Source: Seleniibacterium sp963677135 (lineage in GTDB: Bacteria > Desulfobacterota > Desulfuromonadia > Desulfuromonadales > Geopsychrobacteraceae). From it: a DNA stretch of 64,000 nucleotides. A program made the position numbers and the translations under genes. Every line of letters starts with the position of its first letter. Positions within the stretch are counted from its first letter, which is position 1. Location of the stretch: contig CAXXLS010000009.1 of NCBI GenBank assembly GCA_963677135.2, positions 186,001 through 250,000 on the forward strand. Reading direction: 5' to 3'. Below the pieces are notes generated by a model. That model did no database searches and was not told the DNA's origin. It saw nothing but the letters and a program-made list of their open reading frames with translations. Positions 51,438-59,329 of the stretch are shown in pieces.

Positions 51438-53597
51438 ATGGTGGTTCCCATGAAAACGCGTACCGCTAAGATGGTTGTCCTGGGTGTTGTCGGCCTCTTG
51501 ATCGGGGTCTTTTTTCTGTTTGATCTCGGTCAGTATCTGACCCTTGGTTACCTGAAGAGCCAGCAGCAGGCTTTCAACGACTATTACCAGCAGCACCGCT
51601 TTGGCTCCCTGCTGATCTATTTTTGTGGCTATATCCTGATCACGGCGCTGTCCCTGCCCGGCGCGACGGTTATGACCCTGGCCGGTGGCGCCCTGTTCGG
51701 GTTCTGGATGTCCTTGCTGGTGGTCAGTTTCGCCAGCAGCATCGGTGCGACCTGCGCTTTTCTGGTCTCCCGCTTCCTGCTGCGTGACTGGGTCCAGGCA
51801 CGCTTCGGCGGCAAACTGAAGGCCATCAATCACGGAATTGAAAAAGATGGTGCCTTTTACCTGTTTTCCCTGCGCCTGGTGCCGATTTTTCCCTTTTTCG
51901 TCATCAACTTGGTGATGGGTCTGACCCCGCTGAAAACCGGCGTCTACTACCTGGTCAGCCAGGTCGGAATGCTGCCGGGAACCATGGTTTACGTCAATGC
52001 CGGGACCCAGCTCGGGCAGCTTGACACGGCGGCCGGCATTCTCTCCCCGCCACTGCTGCTGTCCTTTGCCCTGCTCGGTATTTTTCCTCTGGTCGCGAAG
52101 CGCGTCCTGGGATTGCTGCAGGCGCGCAAGGTGTATGCCGGACACCGGCGGCCTGCTCGGTTCGATTACAATCTGGTGGTGATCGGTGCCGGCAGCGCGG
52201 GGCTGGTCAGTGCCTATATCGGGGCTGCCGTCAAGGCCAAAGTTGCTCTGGTCGAAAAGGACACCATGGGAGGCGACTGCCTGAACACCGGCTGCGTGCC
52301 AAGTAAAGCCCTGCTCAGCAGCGCCAGGCTGGTTGCCCAGGCTCGGCGTGCCGCGGATTTCGGAGCCCGGATTGAGAGCCTGGAGGTCGATTTCCAAAAG
52401 GTCATGCAGCGGGTGCGGGAAAAAATCGGCCTGGTCGCCCCACATGACTCGGTGGAGCGCTACCGCGGGCTCGGGGTCGAGGTGGTTCGGGGGGAGGCCA
52501 GGATTACCTCGCCCTGGGCGGTTACGGTTGCGGGCAGGACTCTGACGACCCGCAGTATCATTATCGCCAGCGGGGCCCGGCCCCTGATCCCGCCGATCAA
52601 GGGGCTGGCGGAGGATTCCTGCCTGACTTCGGAAAATCTCTGGAACCTTGATGAATTGCCGGAACGCCTGGTGGTGCTGGGTGGCGGTCCCATCGGCTGT
52701 GAACTGAGCCAGGCCTTCGCCAGGCTCGGCAGCCGGGTCACCCTGGTGGAAATGGCACCACGGCTGTTGCTCAGGGAAGATCCGGAGGTCAGTGATTTCC
52801 TGGCACGGACGCTAGCTGACGAGGGGATTTCGGTGCTCACCGGTCATCAGGCCATCGAGGTGAAAAATGATGCCGGAAAACGGCAATTACTCTGCCGGAA
52901 CCAAGCTGGGACGGTCGCGATTGACTTTGATCAGCTGCTGGTCGCGGTCGGCCGCAAAGCAAATGTCGAAGGCTTTGGCCTCGAAGAGCTGGGGATCGAG
53001 GTGGAGACGCAGGGAACATTGACTCGCGACCCGTTCTTACGGACCCGCTACCCGAATATATTCTGTGCCGGCGACGTGGCCGGTCCCTACCAGTTCACCC
53101 ATACCGCATCCCACCAGGCCTGGTATGCGGCCGTCAACGCCCTGTTCGGCCAATTTCGTAAATTCAAGGAAGATGACCGGGTCATCCCCTGGTGCACCTT
53201 CTGCGACCCGGAAATTGCCAGGGTTGGTGTCAACGAAAAGGAAGCCCGGGATCGGGGCCTCTCCTACGAGGTCACCCGTTATGATGTGAGTGACCTTGAC
53301 CGGGCCATCGCCGAAAGCGAAGATCGGGGCTGGATCAAGATCCTGACCAGTCCCGGCCGGGACCGGATCCTCGGGGTCACTATCGTCGGGACTCATGCCG
53401 GCGAAGTTCTGGCGGAGTATGTGCTGGCTATGAAGCACGGTCTCGGGCTGAACAAGATTCTCGGCACCATCCATAGTTACCCGACCTTTGCGGAAATGAA
53501 CAAAATGGCCGCCGGAGTCTGGAAGAAAGCCCATGCCCCTGAGCGGTTGCTGGGCTGGATTGAAAAATATCAGCGTTGGCGCAGGGGCCGAGCGTGA
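51438..53597 (+). CDS. Fusion of a VTT/TVP38-TMEM64 membrane domain with an FAD-dependent disulfide oxidoreductase
   Basis: This 719-residue protein has an N-terminal DedA/VTT-type membrane domain (about residues 1-235, with FGSLLIYFCGYILITALSLPGA and the FxxSRFLLRDW-like element FLVSRFLLRDW). A class I pyridine nucleotide-disulfide oxidoreductase follows: FAD motif VVIGAGSAG near 245, redox disulfide GGDCLNTGCVPSK near 280, NAD(P) motif VVLGGGPIGCELSQAF. The C-terminal dimerisation domain has HSYPTFAEM, where the usual catalytic HP..E appears as HS...E. The mercuric/dihydrolipoamide reductase group is closest. Substrate unknown. A second ATG four codons on is possible. Confidence 0.88.
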   Translation: MVVPMKTRTAKMVVLGVVGLLIGVFFLFDLGQYLTLGYLKSQQQAFNDYYQQHRFGSLLIYFCGYILITALSLPGATVMTLAGGALFGFWMSLLVVSFASSIGATCAFLVSRFLLRDWVQARFGGKLKAINHGIEKDGAFYLFSLRLVPIFPFFVINLVMGLTPLKTGVYYLVSQVGMLPGTMVYVNAGTQLGQLDTAAGILSPPLLLSFALLGIFPLVAKRVLGLLQARKVYAGHRRPARFDYNLVVIGAGSAGLVSAYIGAAVKAKVALVEKDTMGGDCLNTGCVPSKALLSSARLVAQARRAADFGARIESLEVDFQKVMQRVREKIGLVAPHDSVERYRGLGVEVVRGEARITSPWAVTVAGRTLTTRSIIIASGARPLIPPIKGLAEDSCLTSENLWNLDELPERLVVLGGGPIGCELSQAFARLGSRVTLVEMAPRLLLREDPEVSDFLARTLADEGISVLTGHQAIEVKNDAGKRQLLCRNQAGTVAIDFDQLLVAVGRKANVEGFGLEELGIEVETQGTLTRDPFLRTRYPNIFCAGDVAGPYQFTHTASHQAWYAAVNALFGQFRKFKEDDRVIPWCTFCDPEIARVGVNEKEARDRGLSYEVTRYDVSDLDRAIAESEDRGWIKILTSPGRDRILGVTIVGTHAGEVLAEYVLAMKHGLGLNKILGTIHSYPTFAEMNKMAAGVWKKAHAPERLLGWIEKYQRWRRGRA

Positions 53598-53613
53598 CCA
53601 TTTCGATTAGGGA

Positions 53614-55830
53614 TTAACGGTCTTTATTGCGTTGCTCTCCGGCCTGCTTCGATTTGCGCTTGCGCAGGCGCTGCGCCTGGTGCAACCGCTTTTCCGCCAG
53701 TTTGATCTGCTTTTCCTGGCAGCCTTCGCTCCCTTTGCGGGCGTTCGGGTTGACCAGTACATAATCCCCATCGGGTTGCAGTTCCCAGGCATTGACCCGG
53801 TCCCCCAGCTGCAGCGCGAAGATTTCTTCAAGCTGGTCGCGCAGACTGGCGCTGGCCACCGGCGCCAGGGTCTCAACCCGGTATTCCAGGTTCCGTCTCA
53901 TGGCATCGGCCGAGCCAAGCAGGTATTCTTCATTTTCCTTGCCGCCGTTTTTAAAGTAATAGATACGGGCGTGTTCAAGAAAGCGGCCGAGAATGGAAAC
54001 GACCCGGATATTTTCAGAGAGTCCGGGGATACCGGGACGAATCCGGCAGCTGTCCCGGATCAGCAATTCGACCCTGACACCGGCCTGCGATGCCCGGTAG
54101 AGAGCCTTGACAATATCGGGATCTTCCAGAGCGTTCATCTTGAAACGGATCAGCCCTGGGTTCCTGGCGGCATGAATCGCAATCTCGCGGTCAATTTTCT
54201 CCAGTAACGCCTTTTTCATGAGTTTCGGGGCCGGGATCAGTTTGCTGTAATTGCGCTTGGGGGTAAAGCCGGTGGTCAGGTAATTAAACAGTTCGGTAGC
54301 GTCACGGCCGACGTCCTTATCATAGATCAGCAGCCCCAGATCACTGTAAAGCCGGGCGGTCACCGGGTGATAGTTTCCGGTGCCGATATGAACATAACGG
54401 CGCAACCCCTTATAGTCCTGACGAATAACCAGGATGACCTTGGCATGGGTCTTGAGTCCGACCACCCCGTAGGTGACATGAACACCCGCTTCCTCCATGC
54501 GGGTTGCCAGCTTGATGTTGGCCTGCTCATCAAAGCTGGCTTTGAGTTCCACGACGACAGCGACCTGCTTGCCGTTGCGGGCTGCCCGGATCAGGTAATT
54601 GATGATTTCACTGTCCGGATCGGTCCGGTAGAGAGTCATCTTGATGCCCCGTACCTTCGGATCGGTGGCCGCTTCGTGCAGGAAACGTTCAACCGAGGAA
54701 GAAAAGGATTCGTAGGGGTGCTGCAGCAGGATTTCCTTCTGCTCCCGGATGGTATGGAAAATACTTCGGTCCACCGGTAACAGGGGGTGGTCGATGGGAT
54801 GATGCGGCTTGTCCTTAAGCTCAGGAAGGTCCAGGCGATAAATTTCCCAGAGATCGCGAAGGCCCAGCAGGTCCGAGGAGACAAAGACATCAGTGTCCTC
54901 GTCCAGCCCAAGTTCCGAGGCCAGGCGGCCCCGGTATAAGGGATTGATATCCGGCATGACCTGAAGGCGCACAATCGGGGCAACGCGGCGATAGTGAAGC
55001 GTCGTCTCGATCAGTTCGAGGAGATCATCGGCATGTTCTTCATCCTTGCTGGTATTGGCGTTGCGGGTGACCCGGAACAGTTCGCAGCCGAGGATTTCCA
55101 TGCCCGGAAACAGCAGATCGAGGTTGTGTTCCATAATCTCTTCAAGGCGGACAAATCGGTACCCCATTCCCGGAACCCTCTGAAATCTGGTCGCTCCGGC
55201 TCCCACCGGGACCTTGACCCGGGCCAGGGCCGTATCGGTATCTCCGGGATAACGCAAAGCAACAAAGAGGTTGAGGGACAGGTTGGATATAAATGGAAAC
55301 GGATGGGCCGGATCGACAGATTGCGGGGTCACCAGCGGGAAAATATTGTCATAGAACTGATCACGAATGGTCTCCTGCTCGTCCCGGGTCAGAGCCGTAT
55401 AGCTGAGAAACTCTATTTTCTTTTTTTTCAGGGCTGTGAACAGTTCATGGGTCACCTGTTCGCGGCGGGGTTGAATGTTGTTGATGACGGTAAAGCTTTC
55501 CTCCAGTTGCTGGCGCGGAGTCCTCCCGTCGACCGTGGCATCGCGTACCCCAGTTGCTATCTGCTGCTTGATGCCGCCGATCCGTTTCATGATGAATTCG
55601 TCCATGTTGGAACCATAAATGGCGAGGAACTTGACCCGTTCAAGCAACGGTAGTTTCGGGTTGGAAGCCTGATGCAGGACCCGGGCATTGAATTTCAGCC
55701 AGCTTAGCTCCCGGTTGAAGTACAGGGTCGGATCATCAAGGTCGAGACAGGTCGAGGCGGACATCGATAATTCTTTCTCATTCAGTTCAGAGTCACTGTC
55801 TATACAAGGTTGTGGCTTGGCAATTTCCAT
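53614..55830 (-). CDS. ppk1: Polyphosphate kinase 1
   Basis: This 738-residue enzyme makes polyphosphate from ATP. It has the N-terminal domain start DPTLYFNRELSWLKFNARVL, the catalytic region VVGLKTHAKVILVIR with the autophosphorylated His, YVHIGTGNYHPVTARLY, and FLEHARIYYF. The C-terminus extends in a basic tail (RLHQAQRLRKRKSKQ). The annotated start may be one of two; MSASTCLDLDD 22 residues later is also possible. It is divergent from ppx and follows a tiny zinc-ribbon-like gene. Confidence 0.96.
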   Translation of the reverse strand: MEIAKPQPCIDSDSELNEKELSMSASTCLDLDDPTLYFNRELSWLKFNARVLHQASNPKLPLLERVKFLAIYGSNMDEFIMKRIGGIKQQIATGVRDATVDGRTPRQQLEESFTVINNIQPRREQVTHELFTALKKKKIEFLSYTALTRDEQETIRDQFYDNIFPLVTPQSVDPAHPFPFISNLSLNLFVALRYPGDTDTALARVKVPVGAGATRFQRVPGMGYRFVRLEEIMEHNLDLLFPGMEILGCELFRVTRNANTSKDEEHADDLLELIETTLHYRRVAPIVRLQVMPDINPLYRGRLASELGLDEDTDVFVSSDLLGLRDLWEIYRLDLPELKDKPHHPIDHPLLPVDRSIFHTIREQKEILLQHPYESFSSSVERFLHEAATDPKVRGIKMTLYRTDPDSEIINYLIRAARNGKQVAVVVELKASFDEQANIKLATRMEEAGVHVTYGVVGLKTHAKVILVIRQDYKGLRRYVHIGTGNYHPVTARLYSDLGLLIYDKDVGRDATELFNYLTTGFTPKRNYSKLIPAPKLMKKALLEKIDREIAIHAARNPGLIRFKMNALEDPDIVKALYRASQAGVRVELLIRDSCRIRPGIPGLSENIRVVSILGRFLEHARIYYFKNGGKENEEYLLGSADAMRRNLEYRVETLAPVASASLRDQLEEIFALQLGDRVNAWELQPDGDYVLVNPNARKGSEGCQEKQIKLAEKRLHQAQRLRKRKSKQAGEQRNKDR

Positions 55831-55865
55831 ATATCAGGCATTCTCCCGCAGGGTGGTCGTTCGAT

Positions 55866-55874
55866 TGTGGATAA
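55866..55874 (-). promoter_or_regulatory. Perfect DnaA box upstream of ppk1
   Basis: TGTGGATAA lies 36 bases upstream of the ppk1 start codon in non-coding DNA. Confidence 0.6.
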
Positions 55875-56016
55875 CACCGAACTTTACCGGGGATTTGTAA
55901 GAATTTCGTTAGTCTCTTGAAACGTTTTGAACTGAAGCTGTGGTGACCCTGCTTCAGAAGATATAATCTTGAATTATTCTGATATTTTAACAGATTTTTC
56001 TGGGGAGGGGATCCGA

Positions 56017-56048
56017 CCGCCGTCAGGAGCTGTCTGACAGGACGGCGG
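56017..56048 (-). repeat. Hairpin between the zinc-ribbon-like gene and ppk1
   Basis: A perfect 8-base GC-rich stem CCGCCGTC / GACGGCGG encloses CTGTCAGACAG-like loop sequence, just past the stop of the 46-codon gene. It could attenuate transcription into ppk1; no T tail follows. Confidence 0.5.
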
Positions 56049-56052
56049 GACG

Positions 56053-56193
56053 TTACTTGTCTTTCCCCTTTTTTTCTTTAATTTTAGACGGCTTACAGAC
56101 CTGATCTTTTTTTTTGGCCAGGGCACCGCATTTTTCACAGACAACCTTGGCGTCTTTTTTTTTGACCACGGACTTTCCTTTAAGGCACGACAT
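56053..56193 (-). CDS. 46-residue Lys-rich zinc-ribbon-like protein
   Basis: The protein begins MSCLKGKSVVKKKDAKVV and has CEKCGALAKKKDQVC, a CxxC pair with a further Cys, and a Lys-rich tail ending KGKDK. GAGGAC precedes the ATG. It is about one third lysine, so it could bind nucleic acid or polyphosphate; Cys3, Cys19, Cys22 and Cys33 could hold a metal. It lies upstream of ppk1 on the same strand and is short enough to be missed by gene finders. Similar small proteins occur, as far as I recall, in Geobacter-type genomes. Confidence 0.65.
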   Translation of the reverse strand: MSCLKGKSVVKKKDAKVVCEKCGALAKKKDQVCKPSKIKEKKGKDK

Positions 56194-56318
56194 TTTTGTC
56201 CTCGCTTAATATTCATCAGGCGGTAATATGTTAAAGTGGGGCTAAGGAGAAAAGATAACCACTTTTGTTTTATTTATCAAGGTGGTGGGCGGTTTTAGAC
56301 AGAAAAACGGATAAGGTG

Positions 56319-57878
56319 ATGCAGGAAACAAGATACAGGCGCCTCGCCGCAATCGATATCGGCACCAATTCAATCCGTTGCATTGTGGTGGAAACGGATG
56401 ATCAGGGCGGGTTCCGAGTGCTGGATGATGAGAAAGCAACCGTTCGCCTGGGTGAAGGGCTCAACGAGACCGGGTTTATTTCCGATGCGGCCCGGCGCCG
56501 GGCTCTTGAGGCCTTGCAGCGCATGGCAAAGATCAGTGCCGGTCTCAATGCCGAAGTGGCAGCCGTGGTTGCCACCAGTGCGGTTCGCAAGGCCTTGAAC
56601 GGCAGAGATTTTGTCGCCGAGGTGAAACGGACCACCGGCCTTGATATTGATGTTATTTCCGGCGAGCAGGAGGCCGATCTGGCTATTCTGAGCGTCCAGC
56701 ATAATTTTGACATGGATCAGCAGCGCTTCGGTATGGCGGATATCGGTGGCGGCAGTGTCGAAATCGTCACCGCCAGCGGCCGCCACGTCGAGGCGGTCTG
56801 CTCCCTTGAGCTGGGCGCGGTTTTTCTGACCGAGAAATTCATCCACAGCGACCCCCCCTCCCAGGAGGAACTGAAGAAGCTGCGCAAGCATGTTCGCAAG
56901 GCCCTCAAGCAGCAGGGGATCGGTGAAGGTCTGCCGGTTTCCTGCCTGATCGGGTCGGGCGGGACCATGACCAATATCGGCAGCATGGTCATGGCCATGC
57001 GTGGCGAGCAGTACGGTACGGTCCATCGTTACGAGGTCATTCACTCCGAGGTGATCCACCTGCTGGCCATGCTGTCCCGCAAAAGCCAGAAGGAACGCCA
57101 GGCGATTCCGGGGCTCAACCCGGAACGGGCCGACATCATCCTGGCCGGGATGACCCTCACCGACGAGATGATGCGGCGGATGCGCACCAACCAGCTGCGT
57201 ATCAATGCCCAGGGGATCCGCGAGGGATTGATTCTGCGCAGTTTGCAGGAACGGAATCTGATCCCCGATCCCGGGGAGAGCGGGAGGGACTGGCGGGATT
57301 CGGTTGTCGAGTTTGCCCGCTCCTGCCGCTTCGATGAGCAGCATTCCGCCCAGGTCAGTCGCCTGGCCGGAAAAATCTTTGCCGCGGTAGCCGAGCCCTA
57401 CGGCCTGAAGCCCCGCCACGGGCAGCTTCTCGAAGCGGCTGCCCTGCTTCATGATATCGGCTATTTCATCAGTTACGACAGCCATCACAAGCATTCCTAC
57501 CACCTGATCCGGCATGCCAACCTGTTCGGCTTCACCCCGCGGGAACGTGAGATCATTGCCAACCTGGCCCGTTACCACCGCAAGGCCAAACCCAAAAAGC
57601 ACCATGACAACTTTCTCCCCTTGAGCCCGGCGGATCAGCTGCTGGTCCGGCGCCTGGGGGGGATCCTCAAGCTGGCGGACGGGCTGGACCGGCGGCGCAA
57701 CGGGCAGGTTGAAGATATCGATTGCCGCCTGGAGAATGATGTGCTGCACCTGCGCCTGCAGGGACCTGATGATCTCTCTGTGGAAGTGTATGGTGCCGAA
57801 AGTAAAGGTCATCTGTTTGAATCGGCGTTCAGTTGTCGCCTGGACGTCAGCGTTGAGGGGTTGCCATGCGACGCTTAA
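56319..57878 (+). CDS. ppx: Exopolyphosphatase (Ppx/GppA family)
   Basis: This protein of 519 residues starts at MQETRYRRLAAIDIGTNSIR. It has the ASKHA phosphatase core (AAIDIGTNSIRCIVV, MADIGGGSVEIV, LIGSGGTMTNIGS) and a C-terminal HD-type domain (LHDIGYFISYDSHHKHSYHLI), as in E. coli Ppx. It hydrolyses polyphosphate or pppGpp. It is divergent from ppk1, and overlaps sixA by 13 bases. Confidence 0.94.
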   Translation: MQETRYRRLAAIDIGTNSIRCIVVETDDQGGFRVLDDEKATVRLGEGLNETGFISDAARRRALEALQRMAKISAGLNAEVAAVVATSAVRKALNGRDFVAEVKRTTGLDIDVISGEQEADLAILSVQHNFDMDQQRFGMADIGGGSVEIVTASGRHVEAVCSLELGAVFLTEKFIHSDPPSQEELKKLRKHVRKALKQQGIGEGLPVSCLIGSGGTMTNIGSMVMAMRGEQYGTVHRYEVIHSEVIHLLAMLSRKSQKERQAIPGLNPERADIILAGMTLTDEMMRRMRTNQLRINAQGIREGLILRSLQERNLIPDPGESGRDWRDSVVEFARSCRFDEQHSAQVSRLAGKIFAAVAEPYGLKPRHGQLLEAAALLHDIGYFISYDSHHKHSYHLIRHANLFGFTPREREIIANLARYHRKAKPKKHHDNFLPLSPADQLLVRRLGGILKLADGLDRRRNGQVEDIDCRLENDVLHLRLQGPDDLSVEVYGAESKGHLFESAFSCRLDVSVEGLPCDA

Positions 57879-58357
57879 CCCTGATCCGGCATGCCAAGTC
57901 AGACTGGAGTGACCCCGCTCTCAGTGATTTCGACCGCCCCCTCAACGGCCGTGGGAAAAAGGCGGCACCGCTGATGGGAAAGCGTCTGGCGGCCCGCAGC
58001 AGCGCCCCCGATCTGCTGGTCAGCAGCCCGGCCCGGAGGGCCCGCAAGACCGCCCAGCTCATAGCCCGGGAACTGGGCATCGCCAAGTCTGACATCCTGC
58101 TGGATGAGAGTCTTTACGACGCCCGCGTGGATGACCTGCTGGAGGTTCTGAAGTCCCTGCCGGATGATTGTCACCCGGCTCTCATCGGGCATAATCCCGG
58201 GTTGAGCGATCTTGGCTGCTGGCTTTGTCAGGACGCCCCGTCCTGGCTCAAAACCTGTGCGGTCCTGACCCTTGAGCTGAAAGCGGACAGCTGGACGGCG
58301 GTGACGCGCCATTGCGCGATCCTCCTCGACTACGATTATCCCAAGAAAAAAACCTGA
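57866..58357 (+). CDS. sixA: Phosphohistidine phosphatase SixA
   Basis: This 163-residue histidine phosphatase has the RH motif as LTLIRHAKSDWSD and a second active-site His in LIGHNPGLSDLG. SixA removes phosphate from histidine residues such as those of Hpt domains and the nitrogen PTS. It overlaps ppx by 13 bases, so the two are coupled. Tail-to-tail with the next gene. Confidence 0.92.
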   Translation: MRRLTLIRHAKSDWSDPALSDFDRPLNGRGKKAAPLMGKRLAARSSAPDLLVSSPARRARKTAQLIARELGIAKSDILLDESLYDARVDDLLEVLKSLPDDCHPALIGHNPGLSDLGCWLCQDAPSWLKTCAVLTLELKADSWTAVTRHCAILLDYDYPKKKT

Positions 58358-59170
58358 CAGTCCTGCCAGATCCTGGAGCTTTTTACAGGGGGCATAACGC
58401 TATTGCCCTCCCCGCTGCTGGCTGCTTCCTGGCTGAGCCTGCCTGACAGATAACCTCCTGATGCCGCCGAATTCGCGCTTTCCGTCCCATTGACCCGGCC
58501 CTGGTCATCGATCAGTTCCACCATGGTAGCGGGCCATCCTGGCGGGCCGCTTGGCCCTTCATAGCGGATAAACACCCCATCTGCCTGGCGCAGCCAGTAA
58601 TGGCAGCTCCAGAACATGGCCTTGAAGCCGGGCAGTTGAATCTTCAGTTTGATCGCATCGGTGCGCTGGCCGGCGATGGTGATCTGCTCCTCGCCCAAGG
58701 GGATGACCTCCAGCTTGTAAACGTCCAGGGTGTCCGGTCGGATACTCCAGAAGGCCAGGCCGGTGTTGTTGGGATTGGTAAACGGGCGCAGCGAGATGGA
58801 CAGCGCCTGGTACCAGGGGGAAGCGCTGATGGCGACCGTCTTGGCGAGGGTCTTGCCTTTGAAGATCCCGCGCATGACCAGGCGGTTGTCCCGGCGCGAG
58901 ACCAGCAGATCGGTGTTCTGACTCGGATCCTTGACACTCCAGGAACGGGTGGTCAGATCCTGATTCAGGCGGGTGACGTCACGTTCCTGCCGCAGGTCGG
59001 TAATCAGCCGGATGCCATCCCCCCCGTTCCAGTCTCCAGTTGAAGAAGCAAGCTTCGGAACCGGTGGTTTTGCGATAGAGATGCTGCTCCGACATGGTGC
59101 CGCCGACCGTCCCCGGCAGCATGAACAGCCCACAGAGAAAAAAGGTACAGCTGTTGTTCCACAACGACAT
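58336..59170 (-). pseudogene. Secreted protein of DUF3108-like type, frameshifted in a C7 run
   Basis: Two overlapping frames join into one gene. The 5' frame starts at ATG 59170 (AGGAG upstream) with a signal-like segment (CTFFLCGLFMLPGTVGG) and YRKTTGSEACFFNWRLERG. The other continues as DGIRLITDLRQERDVTRL to the stop at 58336. The switch is at seven C (59019-59025); removing one restores FNWRLERGDGIRLITDL. The full product would be about 278 residues. The beta-rich middle resembles DUF3108 lipid-A-type periplasmic proteins. It may be a sequencing error or phase variation. The 3' end overlaps sixA by 22 bases. Confidence 0.6.
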
Positions 59171-59281
59171 GAAATAACTCCTCTCCGGTAAATTAATTTG
59201 CCAGTGTGGGGATATCATGTCAGGAAAAGATGAGGATTGCCGTCGAATGTGAGCACCTGGTTGGATGCACCAGAAAAAAAG

Positions 59282-59296
59282 ATATACAATGTATAT
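59282..59296. promoter_or_regulatory. Palindrome ATATACAATGTATAT upstream of the CHAD gene
   Basis: This perfect 15-base palindrome (ATATACA-A-TGTATAT) lies 34 bases before the CHAD start, over a possible -10 (TACAAT). It shares ATACA elements with the GntR-type operator but is not the same site. Confidence 0.45.
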
Positions 59297-59329
59297 ACGT
59301 TTTTACGCGAATAATTCCTGCTGACCAAA

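Noticed and set aside
55974..56216. 80-codon open frame over the tiny zinc-ribbon-like gene
   Set aside because: The other frame has a ribosome site and a CxxC pattern; this one has low-complexity content without features.
56370..57812. 480-codon open frame antisense to ppx
   Set aside because: Shadow of a high-GC conserved gene.
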